Below are positions 9,062 to 15,390 of a stretch of DNA of 64,000 bases, one piece after another. A program made the translations under genes and the position numbers. The stretch covers positions 248,001-312,000 of the forward strand of contig NZ_PTRA01000001.1 of NCBI RefSeq assembly GCF_002943425.1, in the 5' to 3' direction. Positions within the stretch are counted from its first letter, which is position 1. The number at the start of each line of letters is the position of its first letter. Origin of the DNA: Siphonobacter curvatus. Its GTDB lineage: Bacteria > Bacteroidota > Bacteroidia > Cytophagales > Spirosomataceae. Under the pieces are notes generated by a model. That model did not search any database. It saw only the letters and a program-made list of their open reading frames with translations, and was not told where the DNA came from.

Positions 9062-9544
9062 CTAGATTTTCAATTTACTGTCTTCCGACAAATACGTTTT
9101 GTTCCCACTGGAATTGATGTAATACTGTCCACCCTTGGTACCTACGTAAATCGTACGGCCTTTGGCGTCTTTGCCAATCGACTTGTCCGCTCCGGCTACT
9201 TTCGTACGGGTAGCCAGGCTGGCTTCAGCTTCGTCTTTTTTCGAAAGTTTATCAGCTGCTTTCTTGGTGTCGGACTTTACTTCCTTCGCTTTCTTATCGA
9301 CATTGTCCTTTGCTTCTTTCGTCTCTTTCTTAATGTCTTCCTTGGCCTCTTTTACTTTTTTGTCGGCTTTATCTTTGGCTTCCTTCGCATCAGTCTTTAC
9401 TTCTTTCGCCTCTTTTTTTACGTCGGCTTTCGCCTCTTTGGCTTCCTGTTTGGCTTTCTTTAACTTTTCTTCAGCAGGCGTCTGAGCTTGCGTAGCAAGA
9501 ACTAGGCTTACAAACACTAATGTAAATGCGAGTAATTTCTTCAT
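9062..9544 (-). CDS. Secreted lysine-rich coiled-coil protein with PBCV-type basic adaptor motif
   Basis: The 160-residue product starts with a signal peptide (MKKLLAFTLVFVSLVLATQAQ). Residues 25-105 are a repetitive Lys/Glu/Ala stretch (repeats of the KEAKxDxKK type) that should form a long charged helix or coiled coil. The C-terminal 30 residues (GRTIYVGTKGGQYYINSSG, then KTYL) resemble the short PBCV-specific basic adaptor domain found on diverse exported or viral proteins. The frame is open 14 codons further upstream, but the ATG at 9544 gives a clean signal peptide. Function unknown; LEA-like or cell-envelope roles are only guesses. Confidence 0.75.
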   Translation of the reverse strand: MKKLLAFTLVFVSLVLATQAQTPAEEKLKKAKQEAKEAKADVKKEAKEVKTDAKEAKDKADKKVKEAKEDIKKETKEAKDNVDKKAKEVKSDTKKAADKLSKKDEAEASLATRTKVAGADKSIGKDAKGRTIYVGTKGGQYYINSSGNKTYLSEDSKLKI

Positions 9545-9781
9545 GAACGTAGTTGTTAGGATGAAAATTAGAGTAATAATATTCAAAAAATGATAAATGT
9601 TATAATGTACGCATTGGCTTCTTACGTTTGTATCTATGAAAGTTAACTAAAGTATTGATTATTAATAGGTTAATGTAAATTAAATCTTGATTAAGTTCAG
9701 TTTGGATGTTTAAGAATCTTGCTCTGTCCGTATAACTGCCCACTGGGCTTTTGCTACCTTGCCTTCTAAATCAACAAGCCC

Positions 9782-10627
9782 TTGAAATTACATACAATCG
9801 ATGCTGGCCATTTTAAGTTAGACGGCGGAGCCATGTTTAGCGTAGTACCGAAAGTATTGTGGGAAAGGCTGATTCCCGCCGACTCAAACAATCACATTCC
9901 ATTAGCCATGCGGTGTCTGCTGATTGAAACTGAAGATCGACGGATTTTAATTGACTGCGGTATGGGGGATAAGCAGGACGCCCGTTGGCAGGGCTTCTAT
10001 TACCGTCACGGCGAGGGCGACTTACTGGGTTCGCTGGAAAAAGCCGGGTTCGGAGCAGAAGCCATTACCGATGTGATTCCAAGCCATCTGCATTTTGACC
10101 ATTGCGGTGGTGCCGTTCAGTGGAATCAGCGACGGGATGGATACGAATTGACTTTCCCTAATGCTACGTACTGGGCTCATCGCGAGCACTGGGAATGGGC
10201 GATGCGGCCTAACCCCCGGGAAAAAGCTACTTTTTTAACGGAGAATCTACAGCCAATTCAGCATTCAGGGCACTTACAATTTTTGGATGAAAAGAAACAG
10301 ACGTTTGGGCCGTTCATTGAGTTTCTAATCATGGATGGACACACGGAAAAGATGCTCTTGCCGAAAATTCAGCTTGGTCAGCAAACGGTAGTTTTTACAG
10401 CCGACCTGATCCCTACGGCGGCCCATGTACCGGTCAATTATCTGATGAGTTACGACGTGCGGCCTTTACAGACGATGCTGGAAAAGGAAGCATTTCTCCG
10501 ACAAGCGGTTCAGGAAAACTGGATCCTGGTATCCGATCATGACGCGACTTATGAGGCCTTAACCGTGCAGGAAACGGAAAAAGGCTTTCGGATTAAGGAA
10601 AGCGGAAAACTAAGTGAATTTATCTAA
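9782..10627 (+). CDS. Metallo-beta-lactamase-fold hydrolase
   Basis: The 281-residue product is a cytosolic MBL-fold protein with the metal-binding motif SHLHFDHCGG (His102, His104, Asp106, His107), further ligands in DGHTEKM (about residue 187) and VSDHD (about 257). The fold covers lactonases, glyoxalases and many uncharacterised hydrolases; the N-terminus KLHTIDAGHFKLDGGAMF is typical of a Bacteroidota subgroup with no assigned substrate. The start is a TTG codon at 9782, chosen because this conserved N-terminus precedes the first in-frame ATG (residue 18). It stands alone. Confidence 0.85.
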   Translation: MKLHTIDAGHFKLDGGAMFSVVPKVLWERLIPADSNNHIPLAMRCLLIETEDRRILIDCGMGDKQDARWQGFYYRHGEGDLLGSLEKAGFGAEAITDVIPSHLHFDHCGGAVQWNQRRDGYELTFPNATYWAHREHWEWAMRPNPREKATFLTENLQPIQHSGHLQFLDEKKQTFGPFIEFLIMDGHTEKMLLPKIQLGQQTVVFTADLIPTAAHVPVNYLMSYDVRPLQTMLEKEAFLRQAVQENWILVSDHDATYEALTVQETEKGFRIKESGKLSEFI

Positions 10628-10721
10628 TAAGTTAAAAGCATCCAGTAGAATGGCTCAATAGCCTATTGACGAATGGTTTTTTGAGTTTACTGAATGGTTA
10701 AAAGGATAATAGCCAGTTACT

Positions 10722-10729
10722 TAATTTTG
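10722..10729 (+). promoter_or_regulatory. -7 box upstream of the 32-residue membrane protein
   Basis: TAATTTTG matches the TAnnTTTG consensus and lies 17 bases before the ATG at 10747. The -33 region is poor (GGTTA at 10696-10700). Confidence 0.45.
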
Positions 10730-10746
10730 TCTTTCTCCTTCTTGCC

Positions 10747-10845
10747 ATGAAAACAATTTCTAAAAATGCTCTCTTCGTTACGCTTTACGTGCTCGCGGTA
10801 CTCCTATCCTGGGTTGCTTTGTTTTTGTATTGTCAGCCTCATTAA
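10747..10845 (+). CDS. Putative small single-span membrane protein (32 aa)
   Basis: A 33-codon frame encodes a positively charged start (MKTISKN), one continuous hydrophobic helix (about residues 8-28, ALFVTLYVLAVLLSWVALFL) and a short tail YCQPH. The frame has a -7 promoter box 17 bases upstream and lies on a plus-strand unit that ends in the terminator at 11015-11046. The charge distribution predicts N-in topology. No homologue is recognised. It may be a chance frame, but the promoter, start and amphipathic pattern together support a real small protein. Confidence 0.5.
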   Translation: MKTISKNALFVTLYVLAVLLSWVALFLYCQPH

Positions 10846-10909
10846 CTAGTTTTTTGAAATAAGATTGGGTCTCAAGGTTTGGCTTTGACGCTCACTTTAG
10901 AAAATTTTA

Positions 10910-11014
10910 TACCCATTTATGGGTACTATGCAAAAATCTACTTCCTAAAGATGTAAATTCAAATCATGCCTTCTTTCGTTTGGCGGAACGGAAGAAAGGC
11001 TGAGTAGCTACTTG
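10910..11014 (+). ncRNA. Structured 3' region or possible small RNA
   Basis: Between the small frame and the terminator lie a 7-bp inverted repeat TACCCAT/ATGGGTA (10910-10925) and a hairpin with stem CTTTCGTT / AACGGAAG (one G-T pair) just before 11000. These, with the terminator at 11015-11046, could form the end of a small RNA or a structured 3' untranslated region. No known RNA family is recognised. Confidence 0.3.
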
Positions 11015-11046
11015 CTCCCAGTCTTACCAAGACTGGGAGTTTTTTT
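11015..11046 (+). terminator. Strong terminator in the gene-poor region
   Basis: A perfect 11-bp stem CTCCCAGTCTT / AAGACTGGGAG with a 3-nt loop is followed by seven T. It ends a plus-strand transcript that includes the 32-codon frame. Confidence 0.85.
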
Positions 11047-11105
11047 ATTGTGATCATTGCTGTGGTGTAGCTTAGCGATCAAAGTAGCCGCAAGAGACAA
11101 ATCAA

Positions 11106-11136
11106 AAAACTCTTCCGTGAAACACGAAAGAGTTTT
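11106..11136 (-). terminator. Minus-strand terminator-like hairpin
   Basis: A 14-bp stem with one mismatch (AAAACTCTTCCGTG / CACGAAAGAGTTTT) and loop AAA is followed by six T on the minus strand. No minus-strand gene is recognised immediately upstream; the nearest is the tRNA at 12205. Confidence 0.6.
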
Positions 11137-12088
11137 CAGCTTACAATGCAAACCTTTATGCTCTTCGAGCAGGCTAACTTTCAACTTGGTTACCAGCGAA
11201 ATAACTACTAAAATCAGGTATCTACAGAAGTATTATATGAACTGTGTGTATGATAGGCTCATTGGGGATTAGTGAGGGTTAAAGCACAGAAAACCAGGAA
11301 TCTTTACTGCGGGTATTCGTAGGCTCAATCGCTACACAGATAAACCGGATAGAGTTGAGCTTTTTACTAAACATGCTATTCTAAATGTTGTAGGAAACCT
11401 TAGGTAGGAAATTAACGATTGCGGAAACAGCAAAACCTGAGCCTCACGAGAGTGCACTTTCAAGGCGTCAGTAATGGACCTTGAACTTCCCAACGAAAGA
11501 AAGGAGCCTTCTGTGTCTTACCTCTTTAGGATAGTCGTCTGAGCTAAGGATGTGTACTACCCATTTTATAGAAAGTAATAAATTTAATGCCTCACCCAGG
11601 GGGAATTTGACAAATAGAATAGCTCTTACATACCGGAAAATAGCGCAAAATCTACCTTTCATGGTGAGGATCAGTCCATTAATCGAAAGAGTAGAACGTT
11701 GGTATACCTCTGCTAATAGCTTTGTATCACTGAATCAGTCAGAGGAGTGGCGGCTTTGACGACTGAGGAAGTTGAACATTAAGACCTACTTGTGACGACA
11801 TATAGGCCTTATACAAGCCTACTCACGACGGTGAGTAGGCTTTATTATGCTTGACTGTTTTGACAAGAACAACGATCGGCCAACAGATTATTTGCTGCGG
11901 TTTAACTACTGTGAATAACCTTTGGCCTATTTCGTAAAAGTCAAAATAGCTTGATTAAAGAATAGCAAGTTTGGCTACAAACGAGGAAAGTAATTGCGTA
12001 GGGACTCTTATTGTATTTCGGGAAAAAAGAGACGTCCTTGGCGAAGAGAGATTTGATCGAAAAACTCTTGGCAATAGGACTAATGAAA
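11137..12088. other. Gene-poor intergenic stretch
   Basis: Nearly 950 bases without a convincing gene. The short frames at 11468-11662 (minus), 11550-11759 (plus) and 11057-11272 (plus) lack recognisable domains, good starts or matching codon use. A -7-like TAGCTTTG at 11717-11724 and a perfect 12-bp hairpin at 11815-11842 (AAGCCTACTCAC / GTGAGTAGGCTT) could delimit a short plus-strand RNA, but this is weak. I see no transposase or phage remnant that I can name. Confidence 0.5.
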
Positions 12089-12127
12089 CAATCAAGCCCT
12101 TACGATATCATCGTGAGGGCTTGATTG
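12089..12127 (-). terminator. Terminator of the tRNA gene
   Basis: An 18-bp stem (CAATCAAGCCCTTACGAT against ATCGTGAGGGCTTGATTG, one G-T pair, 3-nt loop) lies 6 bases past the tRNA 3' end on the minus strand. The following TTTCATT gives a modest T-tail. Confidence 0.7.
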
Positions 12128-12132
12128 TTAAG

Positions 12133-12205
12133 TGGGCCCTGTAGGTTTCGAACCTACGACCAATTGATTATGAGTCAACTGCTCTAACCCCTGAGCTAAG
12201 GGCCC
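12133..12205 (-). tRNA. tRNA with CAU anticodon, probably tRNA-Ile2 (lysidine type)
   Basis: The 73-nt cloverleaf has a 7-bp acceptor stem (GGGCCCT / AGGGCCC), D-arm GCTCAGGGGTTAGAGC, anticodon loop CTCATAA (CAU) and T-arm GTAGGTTCGAACCTAC. The 3' CCA is not encoded. Features such as CCCTTAGCTCAG, GGTTAGAGCAG and TTGGTCG resemble the E. coli Ile2 isoacceptor, whose C34 is converted to lysidine by TilS to read AUA; elongator tRNA-Met shares the anticodon and is the alternative. Not initiator-like, since the anticodon stem lacks the three G-C pairs. Confidence 0.9.
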
Positions 12206-12327
12206 AATTTGGCGATATTCGGCCAAATGAGCCGCAAGTTTACACTTTTTTAACGCTTTTTGCAACGTACCATTAAACCTTCACCGACTTTTTTGTTTCA
12301 AAGGCTCCGAACGTTAACTAAACAGTC

Positions 12328-12702
12328 ATGAAAAAACTCGTGTTTTCCCTCGGAGCCTTATTGCTGGCTACTACGCTGACCTTCGCTCAGGGCGAGATGG
12401 GTCGTTCCCCCGAAGAGCGTGCCCAACGGCAAACGGAACAACTGACTAAACAGCTGAACCTCTCCGCTGATCAGGCCGCTAAAGTCAAGACGTTGAGTGA
12501 TGAACGCATGAAGCAGATGCAGGAAATGCGAGCGAGCGGAGCTCGCCCGGATCGTCAGAAAATGCAGGAATTACAGGAGAATTACGAGGCTAAACTGAAA
12601 CCGATTCTCAGCACAGAGCAATGGACTCAGTACGAAAAAATGCGTGAGGAACAACGTAACCGGATGCGGGAAGGACGTCGCGGTGGTCCTGGAAGCAATT
12701 AA
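12328..12702 (+). CDS. Spy/CpxP-like periplasmic protein
   Basis: The 124-residue product has a signal peptide (residues 1-20, MKKLVFSLGALLLATTLTFA) and a charged, mostly helical body rich in Glu, Gln, Arg and Met with a LTKQLNLSADQAAKVKTLSD segment and a second LKPILSTEQWTQYEKMREEQ segment, the pattern of Bacteroidota Spy/DUF4890-type proteins. Spy and CpxP are periplasmic chaperones/adaptors in E. coli; the role here is inferred from fold only. The C-terminus is Arg/Gly rich. A terminator follows closely. Confidence 0.75.
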   Translation: MKKLVFSLGALLLATTLTFAQGEMGRSPEERAQRQTEQLTKQLNLSADQAAKVKTLSDERMKQMQEMRASGARPDRQKMQELQENYEAKLKPILSTEQWTQYEKMREEQRNRMREGRRGGPGSN

Positions 12703-12727
12703 TCCAGGCTTTTCTTGGCATACACGG

Positions 12728-12759
12728 GTAGGAACGTATTTTTATGCGTTCCTACTTTC
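12728..12759 (+). terminator. Terminator of the Spy-like gene
   Basis: GTAGGAACGTA / TGCGTTCCTAC forms an 11-bp stem (one G-T pair) followed by TTTCGTTTAT, 25 bases after the Spy-like stop. It covers the earlier in-frame ATG of the HD gene, supporting the start at 12789. Confidence 0.7.
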
Positions 12760-12788
12760 GTTTATATCGAAGTACGTTCCCCTGCTGC

Positions 12789-14015
12789 ATGAACAAAAAG
12801 AAAGTTCTCAACGATCCCGTATACGGGTTCATTACCATACCGGGTCACCTGATATTTGATCTGATTGAACATCCTTATTTTCAACGCCTTCGTCGGATTA
12901 AACAACTAGGCATTGCGGAGTACGTGTACCCGGGAGCCTTACATACGCGTTTTCATCATGCGTTAGGTGCAATGCACCTAATGGGCGAAGCCATCAGTAC
13001 GCTCAAAAGTAAAGGACATCTGATTTCGGATCAGGAATGTGAAGCGGTACAAATCGCTATTCTACTTCATGACATCGGTCATGGTCCCTTTTCGCACGTA
13101 TTGGAACATACGCTGTTGCACCATGTTTCGCATGAACGAATTTCGCTGTTACTCATGAATGAGTTAAATAAGGAATTCGACGGAGCTTTGGATTTAGCCA
13201 TTCGTATGTTTTCGGGACAGTACGAACGCCGCTTCTTTTATGACCTGATTTCGAGTCAGCTGGATATTGACCGGCTGGATTACCTGAATCGCGATTGTTT
13301 CTTTACGGGAGTAACGGAAGGAAGCATTGGCTCGGAACGTATTGTGAAGTTGCTGGACGTAGTAGATAACCAGCTGGTAGTCGAACAGAAAGGGGTGTAT
13401 TCGATTGAAAATTTCCTGACAGCCCGTCGCCTAATGTATTGGCAGGTATACTTGCACAAAACGTCGATTTGTGCGGAAACCATGTTGATTCAGTCGATTC
13501 GTCGGGCTCGTGAACTGGTACACGCAGGGCAATCGGTCTATACTACGCCCGCTCTGGAAATATTCATTACGAATGAACCTACCCTGGAAGATTTCCGGAC
13601 TCATCCGCAATACATTCAGGCTTTTACTCAATTGGACGATTACGACATATGGGCTTGTATTAAGCAATGGACCGTACATCCTGACCGATTACTAGCCCAT
13701 TTATCGACGATGTTACTCAATCGAAAATTGTTCAAAATTCGCTTTTTTGACGTTCCGCCCTCTGACGAAGTTTTCGAAGCTTTACAGGCTCAAGTTTTAG
13801 CATTGCCGGGCGTTACAGAAGCTGACTTGCCGTATTTAGTGGTACGGGGTGAAACTACCAATTCAGCGTATTTGGCGAGCCGTCAGCCTATCCGGATTCT
13901 TACTAAGGATCGAGGAGTGGTAGATGTTTCTGAAGCCTCCGATTTGCCTACCATAAAGGCTCTGAGCCAGATTGTACGCAAATATTACATTGCTTACGCA
14001 GTAAAAGGAATTTAA
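12789..14015 (+). CDS. HD-domain phosphohydrolase (SAMHD1/dGTPase-like)
   Basis: The 408-residue product begins MNKKKVLNDPVYGFITIPGH and carries an HD metal-dependent phosphohydrolase domain: the first histidine region at HTRFHHALGAMHL (residues 52-64), the HD pair at 94-95 in ILLHDIGHGPFSH, and the distal aspartate in SQLDIDRLDYL (about 165). Relatives include dNTP triphosphohydrolases and SAMHD1; the substrate here is unproved. The frame opens 15 codons earlier, inside the preceding terminator stem, so the internal ATG is used. It is convergent with the OmpA-like gene. Confidence 0.88.
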   Translation: MNKKKVLNDPVYGFITIPGHLIFDLIEHPYFQRLRRIKQLGIAEYVYPGALHTRFHHALGAMHLMGEAISTLKSKGHLISDQECEAVQIAILLHDIGHGPFSHVLEHTLLHHVSHERISLLLMNELNKEFDGALDLAIRMFSGQYERRFFYDLISSQLDIDRLDYLNRDCFFTGVTEGSIGSERIVKLLDVVDNQLVVEQKGVYSIENFLTARRLMYWQVYLHKTSICAETMLIQSIRRARELVHAGQSVYTTPALEIFITNEPTLEDFRTHPQYIQAFTQLDDYDIWACIKQWTVHPDRLLAHLSTMLLNRKLFKIRFFDVPPSDEVFEALQAQVLALPGVTEADLPYLVVRGETTNSAYLASRQPIRILTKDRGVVDVSEASDLPTIKALSQIVRKYYIAYAVKGI

Positions 14016-14051
14016 CCCTTCAAGCGTCCTTACTAGGACGCTTGAAGGGTT
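14014..14051. terminator. Convergent hairpin between HD and OmpA-like genes
   Basis: A perfect 16-bp stem (AACCCTTCAAGCGTCC and its complement, 6-nt loop) overlaps the stop codon of the HD gene and lies 9 bases from the stop of the opposing gene. The T-tails are short on both strands. Confidence 0.65.
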
Positions 14052-14060
14052 AAAACAATT

Positions 14061-15233
14061 CTACTTCCTAGTTATTCGAACCGCAATGCGTCGATTCTGA
14101 TCACGACCTGCTTGCGTTTCATTACTTGCAATTGGGTGCTCTTGTCCGTATCCTTCTGCGTCCAAACGGCTGGAGGATATTCCCATTTTCTCTAAAGCCA
14201 TCTGTACGTTTCGAGCTCGTTCCTGAGACAGCTTAAGGTTCGTTTCAGCACTTCCCGTATTATCGGTATACCCTCCAATTTTTAGGTGCACTTCCGGATA
14301 GGCCTGCATGATTTCGTAGATGTTTCGAACTTCCTGCATGGAAGTAGAATCAATTTCGTTACTACCGCTCTTAAACGTCAGCTTTCTGAAATTGAACCAA
14401 GTTGTTTTATCTACCTTCAATGCCTCATCTTCAATAAATTGGATGAGTTGATTTTCAATGCTTGCCTCCCCAAAGGACAAGTCTACTCCGGTCGAAAGTT
14501 TTTTATGCACAATGACCATCGTATCCAAAGTGGTTACGCTCTCCGGCTGCGTTTCCTTTGAAATACCCGTTTCCTTTTCCGTAGTACAGCTTTTGAAAAA
14601 GTAAATGCCCGCAATAATCGCTAAAAGTAGTAATAGCCAGAGTAACCAGGAGTTGCTGCTTTTACTGGCTTCAGCCACGGGCGTCTGAGCTTTTTCTGTA
14701 ACGAAATCCGTAGGTTGTGAAAAGGTGAAAAAGTGGGTAAGACCTGCCGGAAGAGCTGCTAAAACACTTTCCTTTTGATTGGTAAAGAGTCGAAATAAAC
14801 CCGAAGGCGTTGAATCTTCTTTCCCAATCAGGTACGTTAAAACGCTAGCAGCAATGCTTAATAAAGAAGAAGAAGACGTATGACTGATGTCAGCAAGGGA
14901 AGCAATTCGATTGATAAGGTTACCGGTCTGACCATTGAATAAGGTTTCCACAATGGGCGAACCGCGACTAATTAATTTTTGAATGTCTAATACGGTTTTA
15001 ATTGATGTGGACCATTCAGATAATCCGGAATCAATCCTTTCTTTTTTAAGTACATCAGAAATCAGACTCAACCCCTGAGGAGTAGTCGCTTTTTCTATAA
15101 AGCCGCCTAAGATTGCGGGTAGAGCAGCGTTTAAACCGACCGCCGTATGAGGCGTTGATTCGTTCAGATAATCACTGATTTTATCAACCGTAGAGGGGTT
15201 TAAATGAGCTTGTGCTAATTGAATTAAATCCAT
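14061..15233 (-). CDS. DUF937 protein with C-terminal OmpA peptidoglycan-binding domain
   Basis: The 390-residue protein has an N-terminal DUF937-like cytosolic region (about 1-165; MDLIQLAQAHLNPSTVDKIS and AVGLNAALPAILGGF), one membrane helix at about 195-212 (WLLWLLLLLAIIAGIYFF), and an OmpA-family domain (about 285-390) with the TDNTGSAETNLKLSQERA and EGYGQEHP motifs that bind meso-diaminopimelate in peptidoglycan. The topology places DUF937 in the cytoplasm and OmpA in the periplasm, so the protein bridges inner membrane and cell wall. The longer frame starts with a TTG 18 codons upstream; the ATG at 15233 is preferred. Confidence 0.8.
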   Translation of the reverse strand: MDLIQLAQAHLNPSTVDKISDYLNESTPHTAVGLNAALPAILGGFIEKATTPQGLSLISDVLKKERIDSGLSEWSTSIKTVLDIQKLISRGSPIVETLFNGQTGNLINRIASLADISHTSSSSLLSIAASVLTYLIGKEDSTPSGLFRLFTNQKESVLAALPAGLTHFFTFSQPTDFVTEKAQTPVAEASKSSNSWLLWLLLLLAIIAGIYFFKSCTTEKETGISKETQPESVTTLDTMVIVHKKLSTGVDLSFGEASIENQLIQFIEDEALKVDKTTWFNFRKLTFKSGSNEIDSTSMQEVRNIYEIMQAYPEVHLKIGGYTDNTGSAETNLKLSQERARNVQMALEKMGISSSRLDAEGYGQEHPIASNETQAGRDQNRRIAVRITRK

Positions 15234-15390
15234 TTGAGTCAAGATACGAGGGTTGGAATTCACTACTAATAAACGATGAGTGAACAAATAAATAAAAATA
15301 CTTATTTAAAACCCTGAATTTTTGCTCAAAGAAATAGGCTAATTAAACTAAAGTTAGTAAACGGTTGTCGTTATTCGTAAACCTCCGCAA

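Noticed and set aside
9162-9485. Plus-strand 107-codon frame opposite the lysine-rich gene
   Set aside because: Its Ser/Phe/Ala repetitive sequence is the antisense image of the Lys/Glu/Ala codon repeats.
11057-11759. Short frames of 64-71 codons (11057-11272 plus, 11468-11662 minus, 11550-11759 plus) as genes or transposase remnants
   Set aside because: No recognisable domain, weak starts, frames overlap on both strands, and no terminal inverted repeats or target duplications were seen.
11717-11842. A defined small RNA from TAGCTTTG (11717) to the hairpin at 11815-11842
   Set aside because: The -33 spacing is poor (TTG 15 bases upstream) and the hairpin has a weak T-tail, so it is kept only as part of the general observation on this gap.
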